From positions 62,001 to 126,000 of the forward strand of contig NZ_JAHXBG010000003.1 of assembly GCF_020103725.1 (NCBI RefSeq): a DNA stretch of 64,000 bases, written 5' to 3'. Shown in pieces: positions 34,201-42,070 of this stretch. This DNA comes from Hyalangium gracile. Lineage in GTDB: Bacteria > Myxococcota > Myxococcia > Myxococcales > Myxococcaceae. Within the stretch, counting starts at the first letter, position 1. Each line of letters starts with the position of its first letter. The position numbers and the translations under genes are program-made. The notes beneath the pieces are model-generated. The model had not been told where the DNA came from. It did not search any database and worked only from the letters and a program-made list of their open reading frames with translations.

Positions 34201-35714
34201 CCGAGGCGGTCATCAAGGAGGGCTGGCTGCACACCGGAGACCTGGGGCGGCTGGACGCCGAGGGCCGGCTCTACCTGGTGGGCCGCAAGAAGGACGTCAT
34301 CATCGACGCCAACGGGAAGAACGTGTACCCGGACGAGCTCGAGGATCTCTACGGCATCCACACGCACGTCAAGGAGCTGTCCATCGTCGGCCTGCCGGAG
34401 GACGGCGGGGGCGAGAAGGTCGCCTGCCTGTGCGTGCCGGACTACAAGGAGCGGCCGCGCGAGGAGGTACGCCGCGAGCTGGAGGAGCACTTCCGCAACG
34501 TGAGCGCGGACATGCCCTTCTACCGGCGGGTGAAGGTGCTGCGCTTCTGGGACGGCGAGCTGCCCCGCACCTCCACGCGCAAGGTGAAGCGCAAGCTGGT
34601 GGTGGAGGAGCTCAAGCGGCTGGAGCGGCTGGCCTCCTCGGGCGAGAAGGCCCGCGAGCGGGTGGCGCAGCCGGGCACGGGCGGGGTGAGCGACTGGCTC
34701 TACCCGCTCATCGCCGAGGTGGTGAACCGGCCGGTGGGGGACGTGCGGCCGGACGCGCGGCTCTCGGTGGACCTGGGCTTCGACTCGCTGATGCTGACGG
34801 AGCTCTCGGTGGCGCTGGAGCAGGCCGGCGTGCCGCTGCCCGCGGTGAATGACCTGACGCAGGTGCAGACGGTGGAGGACCTGCGCAAGCTCATCGTCGC
34901 CTCCGGGCGCCGGCCGGCGGCGGAGGCTCGGGCGAAGGAGATCTCCGAGGACCACAAGCGCACCGAGGAGATGGAGATCCCCGTGCCGGAGGTGGTGGCG
35001 AACGTGGGCCGCCAGCTGCTCAGCTTCGGGCAGAAGGTGCTGTACGGCGGCATGTTCGACGTGAAGGTGACGGGCAAGCAGTTCGTGCCGCAGAACCGGA
35101 ACTTCCTGGTCATCGCCAACCACACCAGCCACCTGGACGCGGGCCTCATCCGCACGGTGCTGGAGGAGCAGGGCCAGAAGACGGTGGCGCTGGCGGCGCG
35201 CGACTACTTCTTCGACACGGCGCTCAAGCGGGCCTACTTCGAGAACTTCACGGACCTCATCCCCATGGACCGGCACGGCAGCCTGCGCGAGTCGCTGCGC
35301 CTGGCGGGCGAGTCGCTGCGCCTGGGCTACAACCTGCTCATCTTCCCGGAGGGGACGCGCTCCACCACCGGAGAGCTGCTCGAGTTCAAGCCGACGCTGG
35401 GCTACCTGGCGCTCACGTATGAGGTGGACGTGCTGCCGCTCTACCTCAAGGGCACCTTCGAGGCGCTGCCCAAGGGCACCATGTTCCCGAAGTCCAAGGA
35501 GCTCGAGGTGCACATCGGGCCGGTGCTGCGGTACGGGGACTTGAGGACGAAGACGCAGGGCATGGCGCGCTCGGAGAGCTACCGGTACGCCACGCGGCTG
35601 GCGGAGGAGGCGGTGAAGGCGCTGAGGGCCGGCCGGGTGCTGAACCTGGATGCGGCGGCGACGACGGAGGAGCAGCGGCGGGCGCTGGGCTCCACGGGAG
35701 GGCAGGACGCGTGA
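31299..35714 (+). CDS. elbD: ElbD-like multidomain enzyme: acyl reductase, AMP-ligase, ACP, PlsC acyltransferase
   Basis: A 1471-residue enzyme with four domains. (1) About 14-520: fatty-acyl reductase of the male-sterility type, LLFAGSTGFVGKVTLCMLLA and YTKSLGEQV. (2) About 560-1120: acyl-CoA synthetase/AMP ligase, LIFTSGTTGTPKGVMLTH near 724 and GWLHTGDLGRLD. (3) About 1130-1210: acyl carrier domain with phosphopantetheine Ser in DLGFDSLMLTEL near 1162. (4) About 1230-1430: PlsC acyltransferase, NHTSHLD (HX4D) near 1274 and FPEGTRS near 1350. This architecture matches ElbD of the myxobacterial ether-lipid cluster, required for normal fruiting and sporulation in Myxococcus and Stigmatella. 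It would activate, reduce and transfer fatty chains on the membrane. It follows the LarA-like gene by 28 bp and overlaps the next by GTGA. Confidence 0.88.
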   Translation: MTQLPELNVSQVFTGKRLLFAGSTGFVGKVTLCMLLARYGQELDKLYVLVRKGSAASAERRFFDKVATSEPFQPLRDAYGEEGALEFIRKKCEVLDGDITDPLMGLEPPQAEALTGKVAAIVNCAGLVSFNPSLEVGLNVNTHGVKNAVELALKWNAPLIHMSTAFVAGNRSGLVFEDEEVLGYFPKKDELDGRDFSLEQELKDAERIVARLREQADDKALTSLFRKKALDRLEEEGRDASDEKTLRLAVGRERKLWLSGELVRAGMERALHWGWPNTYTYTKSLGEQVLAATPGLRYSIVRPSIVESAQHFPFPGWNEGFTTSAPLAFMGLKGQRSIPAGERTILDTVPVDHVAGATIGITAHALTVEERRVYHMASGDLNPFYASRSVELVGLYRRRYYRNKETGNALVNAVRSRVEPVPVSRQEFERFSAPAFIKGARLLKRVIDEVRPTWGAPAVQALLDRTKVKLDDVVEQASSLSSLIDLFLPFLWENRYVFRCDNTRSVYARMAHSDRAKIPWSPETIDWRTYWLETHLPGLEKWVFPGLEEETQRRTVIPAHRDLLELFEASVHAWRHRVAFRMFAKEKEERFTYGEVHRYASRVGSALLRAGVKHGDRVLLVSENRPEWAISYFGILRAGATVVPVDPALTEAEVVNIVRRAEAKVCLISEQAMQEDFPNLVATLTEGERPTLVLTLAEAMSGDPAHPDRIGPVRKTAAADDVASLIFTSGTTGTPKGVMLTHRNFAALVAKLAGAFNIGVGDGLVSVLPLHHTFEFSAGFLTPFSRGAEITYIDELTADRLGDVFETGRVTAMVGVPALWQLLHRKITQEMASRPAVVEQALKALMASHGELRNRSSVNLGKLLFWPVHRKFGGKVKFLVSGGSALPDEVHKAFHALGFNITEGYGLTEAAPVLAVAEPTNKRQPGTVGKPLPGIEIRIDQPDNEGIGEVLAKGPNIMAGYFGDREATEAVIKEGWLHTGDLGRLDAEGRLYLVGRKKDVIIDANGKNVYPDELEDLYGIHTHVKELSIVGLPEDGGGEKVACLCVPDYKERPREEVRRELEEHFRNVSADMPFYRRVKVLRFWDGELPRTSTRKVKRKLVVEELKRLERLASSGEKARERVAQPGTGGVSDWLYPLIAEVVNRPVGDVRPDARLSVDLGFDSLMLTELSVALEQAGVPLPAVNDLTQVQTVEDLRKLIVASGRRPAAEARAKEISEDHKRTEEMEIPVPEVVANVGRQLLSFGQKVLYGGMFDVKVTGKQFVPQNRNFLVIANHTSHLDAGLIRTVLEEQGQKTVALAARDYFFDTALKRAYFENFTDLIPMDRHGSLRESLRLAGESLRLGYNLLIFPEGTRSTTGELLEFKPTLGYLALTYEVDVLPLYLKGTFEALPKGTMFPKSKELEVHIGPVLRYGDLRTKTQGMARSESYRYATRLAEEAVKALRAGRVLNLDAAATTEEQRRALGSTGGQDA

Positions 35715-36739
35715 AGCTGCTCGTGACGGGAGGCACCGGTTTCCTGGGCACCCACCTGGTGCCCAGGCTGCTCGAGGCGGGCCATGAGGTGCGGCTCATC
35801 GGCCGGACACAGCCGTCCGCGCCCGGGCTGGCGAAGGCGGAGTTCATCCACGGCGACTTGAAGAGCCGGGAGATCGTCCGCCGCGCGCTGGAGGGCGTGG
35901 AGGCCGTCTACCACCTGGCGGGGCTCGTCTCCTTCCAGGACAAGGACGCGCGGCGGATGTACGAGCTGCACGTGGACGCCACGCGCGAGTTGCTGCGCGA
36001 CGTGCGCGAGGCCGGCGTGAAGCGCGTCATCCTCGCGTCCACCTCGGGGACGATCGCGGTGTCGAAGGAGGAGCGGCTCGGCACCGAGGAGGACGACTAC
36101 CCCATCACCGTGGTGGGCAGGTGGCCGTACTACCTGTCGAAGATCTACGAGGAGAAGCTGGCGCTGGAGTACTGCCGGAAGAACTCGATCCCGCTGGTGG
36201 TGCTCAACCCGAGCCTGCTGATGGGGCCGGGGGATGACCGGCTGTCCTCCACGTGGACGGTGGTGAAGTTCCTCAACGGGGAAATCCCGGCGATGCCCGG
36301 GGGCGGCATGTCCTTCGTGGACGCCCGCGACGCGGCGGAGGCGTTCCTCAACGCGCTGACGCGAGGCGAGCTGTACGGCCGGCACCTGATGGGCGTGAAC
36401 ATGTCCATGTCGGACTTCTTCGACCGGCTCGAGCGGCTGACGGGAGTGTCGGCGCCGCGGCTGCGCCTGCCCTCCCAGATGAACGTGATGGGCGCGAAGC
36501 TGCTGGAGAAGTGGGCGAAGTTCCGAGGCACCAAGCCGACGCTGGATCCGCAGGAAGTGGACATCGGCGAGCACTACTTCTACCTGGACGCCTCCAAGGC
36601 GGAGCGCGAGCTCGGCTTCCACGCGAGGGATCCGCACGCCACGCTGCACGACACGGTGCAGTACATCTACACGAAGATGCCGCCGAGGGATCTGCCGGGC
36701 ATCAAGGGACGGCTCGCGGAGAAGCGCGAGGGCACCTGA
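35711..36739 (+). CDS. NAD-dependent epimerase/dehydratase family protein
   Basis: A 342-residue extended SDR: N-terminal Rossmann motif LLVTGGTGFLGTHLVPRLLE, YHLAGLVSF, ASTSGTIAVS, and the YYLSKIYEEK block providing the catalytic Tyr and Lys. It is similar to sterol/dihydroflavonol-type reductases. GTG 35711 overlaps the elbD stop by 4 bp (GTGA), so it is translated with it and is likely to act on the product of that enzyme, for example on an aldehyde, ketone or hydroxy lipid intermediate. It is the last gene of the unit; the convergent histidine kinase ends 21 bp away. Confidence 0.88.
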   Translation: MKLLVTGGTGFLGTHLVPRLLEAGHEVRLIGRTQPSAPGLAKAEFIHGDLKSREIVRRALEGVEAVYHLAGLVSFQDKDARRMYELHVDATRELLRDVREAGVKRVILASTSGTIAVSKEERLGTEEDDYPITVVGRWPYYLSKIYEEKLALEYCRKNSIPLVVLNPSLLMGPGDDRLSSTWTVVKFLNGEIPAMPGGGMSFVDARDAAEAFLNALTRGELYGRHLMGVNMSMSDFFDRLERLTGVSAPRLRLPSQMNVMGAKLLEKWAKFRGTKPTLDPQEVDIGEHYFYLDASKAERELGFHARDPHATLHDTVQYIYTKMPPRDLPGIKGRLAEKREGT

Positions 36740-36760
36740 GCCTCGCGCTCCTCCAGCGCC

Positions 36761-37846
36761 TCAGTGGGCCAGCGGCAGGGAGAGCGTGAAGGTGGAGCCC
36801 TCTCCCCGCTGGGAGCGCACCTGCAGGGTGCCGCCATGGAGCCGGGCCAGCGCCGACGCGATGTAGAGCCCCAGCCCATGCCCCTGCCCCGTGCTGCCCT
36901 CCGCGCGGTGGAAGCGATCGAAGATGCGCGGCAGCTCGGCTGCGTCCATGCCCTGCCCCTGGTCCGTCACCGCGATGACGGCACGACCGGGAGACAGCTC
37001 CAGCGAGAGCACCACCCGCGTGGACGTCCCCGAGTACTTCACGGCGTTCGACACCAGGTTGTTGAGGATCTGCCGGACCCGCTCGGCGTCGATCCAGGCG
37101 GTCACCTCCTCGGGAGGCAGCACCAGGCTGAACTCGAAGTCCGACCGCGTGTCCCGCCAGTACCGGGCCACGCCTGCGAGGAAGGCCTTCAGGTTGCACG
37201 GCTCGCGCTGGAGCTTGATGCGTCCGTCGGACAGCTGTGACGCCTCGAGGACCGAGCTGACCAGCGTGGACAGCCGGTCGAGCTGCTGGAGCGCCAGCGT
37301 GCCCCGCCTCCGCTGCGCGTCCGCCGCGTCACCTGCCAGGTGACGGATCATCATCTCGAGGTTCAGCCTGGCCGAGCTCAGCGGTGTCTTGATCTCGTGC
37401 GCCACCCAGCTCAGCATCTCCGCTCGCGCCAGGTTCAACCCGTTCTCGGGCGCCTGCGTCAGCGGCGCTCCCTCCGACCGATCCGCCCGCTTCCTGGCCG
37501 AGGCCCGCAGTTCTTCCTGCACCATCCGCTCGAACGCCTCCAGCGACACCGGCTTGGCCAGGTAGGCGTTCGCCTCATGGGCTCCCTGAGGCAACACCGC
37601 GCTGACCAGGATGAAGGGGGTGCCCGCCAGCCGCTCGTCCCTGCGCACCGACCGCAGGAACTCCACGCCGGTCAACCCCGGCATCATGTGATCACTGACG
37701 ATGAGGTCCGGCTGGTGTGCCCGGGCGAGCCCCAGCGCCTCGTCCCCCGAGTGCGCGCTGAGCACGGTGTGGCCCAGATCCGTCACCACGGAGGCGAACA
37801 CCTCCAGCAGCGCCTCCTCGTCTTCCGCAAGCAGGACGACCTTCAC
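36761..37846 (-). CDS. REC-histidine kinase hybrid
   Basis: A 361-residue soluble protein. A receiver domain comes first (about 1-120; acidic pair in LLAEDEEA, phospho-acceptor Asp in LIVSDHMMPG, Lys in YLAKPVS). Then HisKA (H-box SWVAHEIKTPLSS near 155) and HATPase (N-box QILNNLVSNAVKYS, G1 TDQGQGMD, G2 GHGLGLYIAS). There is no membrane segment or sensor domain, so its input arrives by phosphorylation of the receiver or by partner proteins. GTG 37846 overlaps the stop of the KaiC-like gene (GTGA), linking it to that ATPase. No cognate response regulator lies next to it. Confidence 0.93.
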   Translation of the reverse strand: MKVVLLAEDEEALLEVFASVVTDLGHTVLSAHSGDEALGLARAHQPDLIVSDHMMPGLTGVEFLRSVRRDERLAGTPFILVSAVLPQGAHEANAYLAKPVSLEAFERMVQEELRASARKRADRSEGAPLTQAPENGLNLARAEMLSWVAHEIKTPLSSARLNLEMMIRHLAGDAADAQRRRGTLALQQLDRLSTLVSSVLEASQLSDGRIKLQREPCNLKAFLAGVARYWRDTRSDFEFSLVLPPEEVTAWIDAERVRQILNNLVSNAVKYSGTSTRVVLSLELSPGRAVIAVTDQGQGMDAAELPRIFDRFHRAEGSTGQGHGLGLYIASALARLHGGTLQVRSQRGEGSTFTLSLPLAH

Positions 37847-39312
37847 GGGAACGCACGCTCCTGGCGCGGTACGGCGACAGGACGCGCCACACCGGTCAAC
37901 AACCCTTCGGCCGAGTGGAGGGGCTCCAGCACCCGCAGCCCCTCGTCGCGAATCTCGAACTCCCGGAGGCTCGTGTCGTAGCGGCTGTTGCGCAGGTTGA
38001 GGATGGACATCACCCGGTGGAGCCGACCGCGCAGCTCGACATGGCGAAGGAAGAGCAGGTTCTCGGCGATGGTCGCCAGCGGAGACTCGCTGAAGTCCAG
38101 CTCGGGCCCCACCAGCTTGGAGATCTTCCGGGTAAACAGCGAGGTGACCCCCATCGTCCTGAGCTGGATCAGCAGGGCGCCAAAGAACGCACGGGCCCGA
38201 GTGGGGCTCTCCAGCGAGCGCTCGAGCACATCCACATCCTCGAAGATCAGGCGCCTGGCTCCGGTGCGCTCGAGCTCCTCCAGCAGCATCGCGACGATCT
38301 CATCCGCCTCGAGCTCGAAGCAGTGATCGTAGCGGATGGTCAGCGCCCCGGAGGAGATGAGCGGCTGGAGCTCGAGGTTGACCCGCCTCGCCCTGGCGAC
38401 GAGGCTCGCCGCGGGCTCCGCGGACGTGAACACGAGCGCCTTCTCTCCGCGCGCGGTCCCCGACGCCGCGAAGTGCAGCCCGAGCAGCGTCTTGCCCACC
38501 CCCGTGCTCCCGGCCACGAGCGCCGAGCTGTGGAGGGGCAGGCCGCCGTCGAACAGCGCGTCGAGCTCCGACAGCCCGAAGCCGGCGCGCCCCACGGGCG
38601 GGACGAAGTCCACATCCGGCGCGGTGAGCGCCTCCGCGCGAGGCAGGATGCGGACCCCGCTGCCCTCGATGCGCATCACATGCCGGCCGGGCAGGTGCCG
38701 CATGCCGCGCAGCTTCACCACCTCCGCGCGCCGGATGCGGCCGAGCCGGCCCTCATCGAAGGAGAGGGAGATGATGCCGTCCACCGTCGTCGACTCGGGG
38801 AACTCGATCAGCTTGCTGAGCGGATACTCGGTAATGAAGATGGCGGTGCAGTCCACGGTCGCCAGCCCCACCGCGAGCTCATAGAAGAACTCGCGCAGCT
38901 TCGCCTCGTCCTGCCACAGGTCTCGCACCGAGCGGAGCCCATCCACCACGAGCAGGCGGGCCTTCCGCTCACGAACGGTGTTGATGAGGATCTCCCGCGC
39001 CTCCCGGGCGCCCTTCTTGAGCCAGGCGTAGATGCTGAGGAAGAAGAGCTCCTCGCCCAACCGCGCGCGGCTGAAGAAGGAGAACCCGGACAGATCCTCG
39101 AGCAGCTTGGCCTGGGACTCGGAGGTCGTCGTGGCCAGCACCACCGGGGTCCCCCCCTCGGCGGCGTGGAAAGCGACCTGGCTGGCGAGGATCGTCTTTC
39201 CCGTACCGGGCTGCCCGGTAATCAACAAGGACTGGCGGACAGGCAGGCCCCCGCCCAGGAGGGCATCGAAGCCTGGCACTCCACTGGGGAAGACACTTCT
39301 GGAAGAACTCAC
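37843..39312 (-). CDS. KaiC-like double RecA-fold ATPase
   Basis: About 489 residues with two KaiC/RadA-type ATPase halves: PSGVPGFDALLGGGLPVRQS with Walker A GQPGTGKTI, and a second copy GLSELDALFDGGLPL with Walker A AGSTGVGKTLL. This is the circadian-clock KaiC architecture, here without kaiA or kaiB. In non-cyanobacteria such KaiC paralogues work in stress response and signalling with histidine kinases. Start uncertain: GTG 39312 has an AAAGG 5 bases upstream; GTG 39318 and TTG 39363 (MRKDAAQEQF) also fit. It is coupled to the REC-histidine kinase by a GTGA overlap, making a two-gene signalling unit. Confidence 0.87.
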   Translation of the reverse strand: MSSSRSVFPSGVPGFDALLGGGLPVRQSLLITGQPGTGKTILASQVAFHAAEGGTPVVLATTTSESQAKLLEDLSGFSFFSRARLGEELFFLSIYAWLKKGAREAREILINTVRERKARLLVVDGLRSVRDLWQDEAKLREFFYELAVGLATVDCTAIFITEYPLSKLIEFPESTTVDGIISLSFDEGRLGRIRRAEVVKLRGMRHLPGRHVMRIEGSGVRILPRAEALTAPDVDFVPPVGRAGFGLSELDALFDGGLPLHSSALVAGSTGVGKTLLGLHFAASGTARGEKALVFTSAEPAASLVARARRVNLELQPLISSGALTIRYDHCFELEADEIVAMLLEELERTGARRLIFEDVDVLERSLESPTRARAFFGALLIQLRTMGVTSLFTRKISKLVGPELDFSESPLATIAENLLFLRHVELRGRLHRVMSILNLRNSRYDTSLREFEIRDEGLRVLEPLHSAEGLLTGVARPVAVPRQERAFP

Positions 39313-39534
39313 GTGCACCTTTCGATGAGTGACGAACTGTTCTTGGGCAGCATCCTTTCTCAAGGGAACTGCTCACTCTCGGGACGGAAAAAATTCCAGT
39401 CTTCCGGCTATTCACCGGATAACGATTCGCTGGCGCCACGGCTCCCAGGCATGAACATGGGAGCAGTGCATCCCGACTCCCGAGCGACCGCGGAGAGCCT
39501 CCCTACCCGGCGCGTGGCATGGTAGCCCCACCCT

Positions 39535-40827
39535 GTGAGTACCTCCTTTGCCCAGCTGGGCCTGTCGCCCGAAGCCCTTGACGCCTTGCGCCGCGCGCGC
39601 TTCGCGCACCCCACGCCCATCCAGGCGCGGACCATTCCCCCCGCGCTCTCGGGCAAGGACGTCATCGGCTGCGCCGCCACGGGCACGGGCAAGACGGCCG
39701 CGTACGTGCTGCCCCTGGTGGAGCGCTTCGCGGGGAGCAAGGGCACGCTGGGGCTGGTGCTCGCCCCCACCCGCGAGCTGGTGCAGCAGATCGCCGAGCC
39801 CGTGCGCTTCTTCTCCGAGCCTCGCGGCCTCACCCACGCCGTGGTCATCGGCGGCGAGGACATGGCGGCCCAGGTGGAGGAGCTGAAGCAGCAGCCCTCC
39901 TTCGTGCTGGCCACGCCGGGCCGGCTGGTCGACCTGATCGACACGGGCGCCGCGAAGTTCCCGCGGCTGGAGGCCCTGGTGCTCGATGAGGCGGACCGCA
40001 TGCTCGACATGGGCTTCCTGCCCCAGATCGAGCGCATCCTCGCGGCCCTCCCGCGCCGCCGCCAGACGCTGCTGTTCTCCGCGACGCTGGGGCCGGACGT
40101 CACCCGCTTTGCTCGCGAGCAGCTTCGCTCCCCGATCCGCGCGGAGGTGACCCGCAGCGGCACCCCCGCCGAGCGCGCCGAGCAGCGGCTCTACCGGGTG
40201 AAGCCAGAGGAGAAGTCCCCGCTGCTGCTCGCGCTGCTGGCGCGCGACGAGGCCACCGCGCTCGTCTTCACCCGGACGAAGGAGCGCGCCGACAAGGTGC
40301 ACCAGACGCTGCAGCGCGCCGGCTATCGGTGCGCCGTGCTGCACGCGGACCGCACCCAGAACCAGCGCAAGCAGGCGATGGAGGGCTTTCGCAAGGGCAC
40401 CTACCGCTGCCTCGTGGCCACCGACATCGCCGCACGTGGGCTGGACGTGGAGGACGTGGGCCACGTCATCAACTACGATCTGCCGCATGCGCCCGAGGAC
40501 TACGTGCACCGCATCGGCCGCACCGCGCGAGCGGCGGCCAGCGGCGTGGCGTCCACGTTCGCCACCCAGAAGGAAGACGCGATGATCGCGCGCATCGAGC
40601 GCATCATGCGCGCGAGGATTCCAAAGGCGCCCGTGCCCCGCGAGGACCCCGTCTTCCAGGCGGAGTGGGAGCGGCTGCTCGCCTCCCAGCGAGATCCGGG
40701 CCCGCCGCAGAAGGATCATGGCGTGGCCCAACGCCCCCCTGGCCAGCAGCCAGGGCGCCACGCGCGCACGCACAAGCGCCGTCCTCCCAAGGACACGGGC
40801 CACTCGAACGGAGGAGGAGCCTCGTGA
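39535..40827 (+). CDS. DEAD-box ATP-dependent RNA helicase (RhlE-like)
   Basis: A 430-residue helicase with all motifs: Q motif (FAHPTPIQ), I (ATGTGKT), Ia (APTRELVQQI), II (DEADRMLDMGF), III (SAT), IV/V (ATDIAARGLDVEDV), VI (HRIGRTARA). The tail of about 65 residues is basic and Pro/Arg/Gln-rich, typical of an RNA-binding extension. Start is GTG 39535. The upstream 222 bp, between it and the divergent KaiC gene, should hold both promoters. It ends 18 bp before the aminotransferase gene and may be co-transcribed. Likely roles are rRNA processing or mRNA turnover. Confidence 0.94.
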   Translation: MSTSFAQLGLSPEALDALRRARFAHPTPIQARTIPPALSGKDVIGCAATGTGKTAAYVLPLVERFAGSKGTLGLVLAPTRELVQQIAEPVRFFSEPRGLTHAVVIGGEDMAAQVEELKQQPSFVLATPGRLVDLIDTGAAKFPRLEALVLDEADRMLDMGFLPQIERILAALPRRRQTLLFSATLGPDVTRFAREQLRSPIRAEVTRSGTPAERAEQRLYRVKPEEKSPLLLALLARDEATALVFTRTKERADKVHQTLQRAGYRCAVLHADRTQNQRKQAMEGFRKGTYRCLVATDIAARGLDVEDVGHVINYDLPHAPEDYVHRIGRTARAAASGVASTFATQKEDAMIARIERIMRARIPKAPVPREDPVFQAEWERLLASQRDPGPPQKDHGVAQRPPGQQPGRHARTHKRRPPKDTGHSNGGGAS

Positions 40828-40845
40828 CACTGGCTTGGAGGTAGG

Positions 40846-42048
40846 ATGGCCGTGCACGCAAGCCAACCCCGCGAGCGGACTCCTCCCCCCACTGCTCCCA
40901 TGCCGCGCCACCCCACCTACGCCCCCTCCGTCGCCAGCATGTCGGGCTCGGTCTACAGCACGCTCGCGAGCAAGCTCGCGCGCCTGGAAGGAGAGGTGTA
41001 CCCGCTGCACGTGGGTGACACGTGGATGGAGCCGCCCGAGGGCTGCCGCATGGAGGAGCTGCGGACCGCCCAGTACCCCGGCATGCACCGCTACAGCCCG
41101 GTCGAGGGACACCCGGCGCTGCTGGACCGCATCGTCGAACATGTCCGCGCCCGCATGGCCGTGCCCACCGAGCGGGCCCACGTGCTCGTCACCACGGGAG
41201 CGACGGGCGCACTGGGCGCCATGCTGGGCGCGCTGCTGACCCCCGGTGAGGAAGTCCTCCTCCTGGCACCCTACTGGCCGCTCATCTCCGGCATCGTGCG
41301 CTCCTTTCACGGCGTGCCGGTACCGGTGCCCTTCCTGGGGCTGGACAGCGCCGAGGAGCTGGTCGAGGCCGTGCGCGCACGGCTCACCGAGCGCACCGTG
41401 GCGCTGTACCTCAACACCCCCAACAACCCCACGGGCCGTGTGCTCCCACGCGAGTGGATGGAGGCCCTGGCCGCTCTCGCCCGGCGCGAGGGCCTGTGGC
41501 TGCTCTCGGACGAGGTGTACGAGCACTACGTCTACACGGGCGAGCACGTCTACGCGCGCACGCTGGCGCCCGAACGCACGCTGTCCGCCTGGAGCTTCAG
41601 CAAGGCGTACGGCATGGCCGGCAACCGCTGCGGCTGGGTGGTCGGCCCCGCCGAGGCGGTGGAGCAGCTGCGCAAGGTGAGCACCCACGCCTTCTACAGC
41701 GCCCCCACCGCCTCGCAGCTCGCGGGGGTGCGCGCCTTGCAGGGGCCGGGGCTCGAGTGGGCCGCCGCCGCCGCCGCGCAGTACGCGGACACGGGCCGCA
41801 AGGTGGCGGCCCTGCTCGGCGTGCCCCCCCCGCAAGGCAGCACCTTCCTCTTCGTGGACGTGGCCCGCCACCTGGACGAGCGCGGGCTGTCGGGCTTCCT
41901 GGAGCGGTGCGTGGAGAACCACCTGCTGGTGGCGCCGGGGCCCAGCTTCGGCCCCTTCCCCCACCACGTGCGCCTGTGCTTCACGTGCTCGCCGCCGGAC
42001 GTCGTGCTCCGCGGGGCGCAGGTGCTGGCCCGGCTGATGGGGCGCTGA
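40846..42048 (+). CDS. PLP-dependent aminotransferase, class I/II
   Basis: A 400-residue fold-type I aminotransferase: LNTPNNPTGRVLP (substrate/PLP loop), LLSDEVYEHYVY (Asp contacting PLP nitrogen), SAWSFSKAYGMAGNRCGWVV with the PLP Lys, and the C-terminal FPHHVRLCFTCS with a substrate-carboxylate Arg. It belongs to the aspartate/aromatic/alanine aminotransferase superfamily; the actual amino acid cannot be told from the sequence. The ATG at 40846 gives a 30-residue Pro-rich leader before homology starts, so a later ATG (40900, MPRHPTY) is possible. It is convergent with the universal stress gene; a 6-bp hairpin at 42065-42080 lies between them. Confidence 0.9.
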   Translation: MAVHASQPRERTPPPTAPMPRHPTYAPSVASMSGSVYSTLASKLARLEGEVYPLHVGDTWMEPPEGCRMEELRTAQYPGMHRYSPVEGHPALLDRIVEHVRARMAVPTERAHVLVTTGATGALGAMLGALLTPGEEVLLLAPYWPLISGIVRSFHGVPVPVPFLGLDSAEELVEAVRARLTERTVALYLNTPNNPTGRVLPREWMEALAALARREGLWLLSDEVYEHYVYTGEHVYARTLAPERTLSAWSFSKAYGMAGNRCGWVVGPAEAVEQLRKVSTHAFYSAPTASQLAGVRALQGPGLEWAAAAAAQYADTGRKVAALLGVPPPQGSTFLFVDVARHLDERGLSGFLERCVENHLLVAPGPSFGPFPHHVRLCFTCSPPDVVLRGAQVLARLMGR

Positions 42049-42070
42049 GCCCCTCGCCGGGAGCGCCTGC

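Noticed and set aside
31221-35513. A 1430-codon open frame on the minus strand opposite elbD
   Set aside because: It is the antisense shadow of a clearly recognised multidomain enzyme, is rich in His/Arg/Ala as high-GC shadows are, and has no domain of its own.
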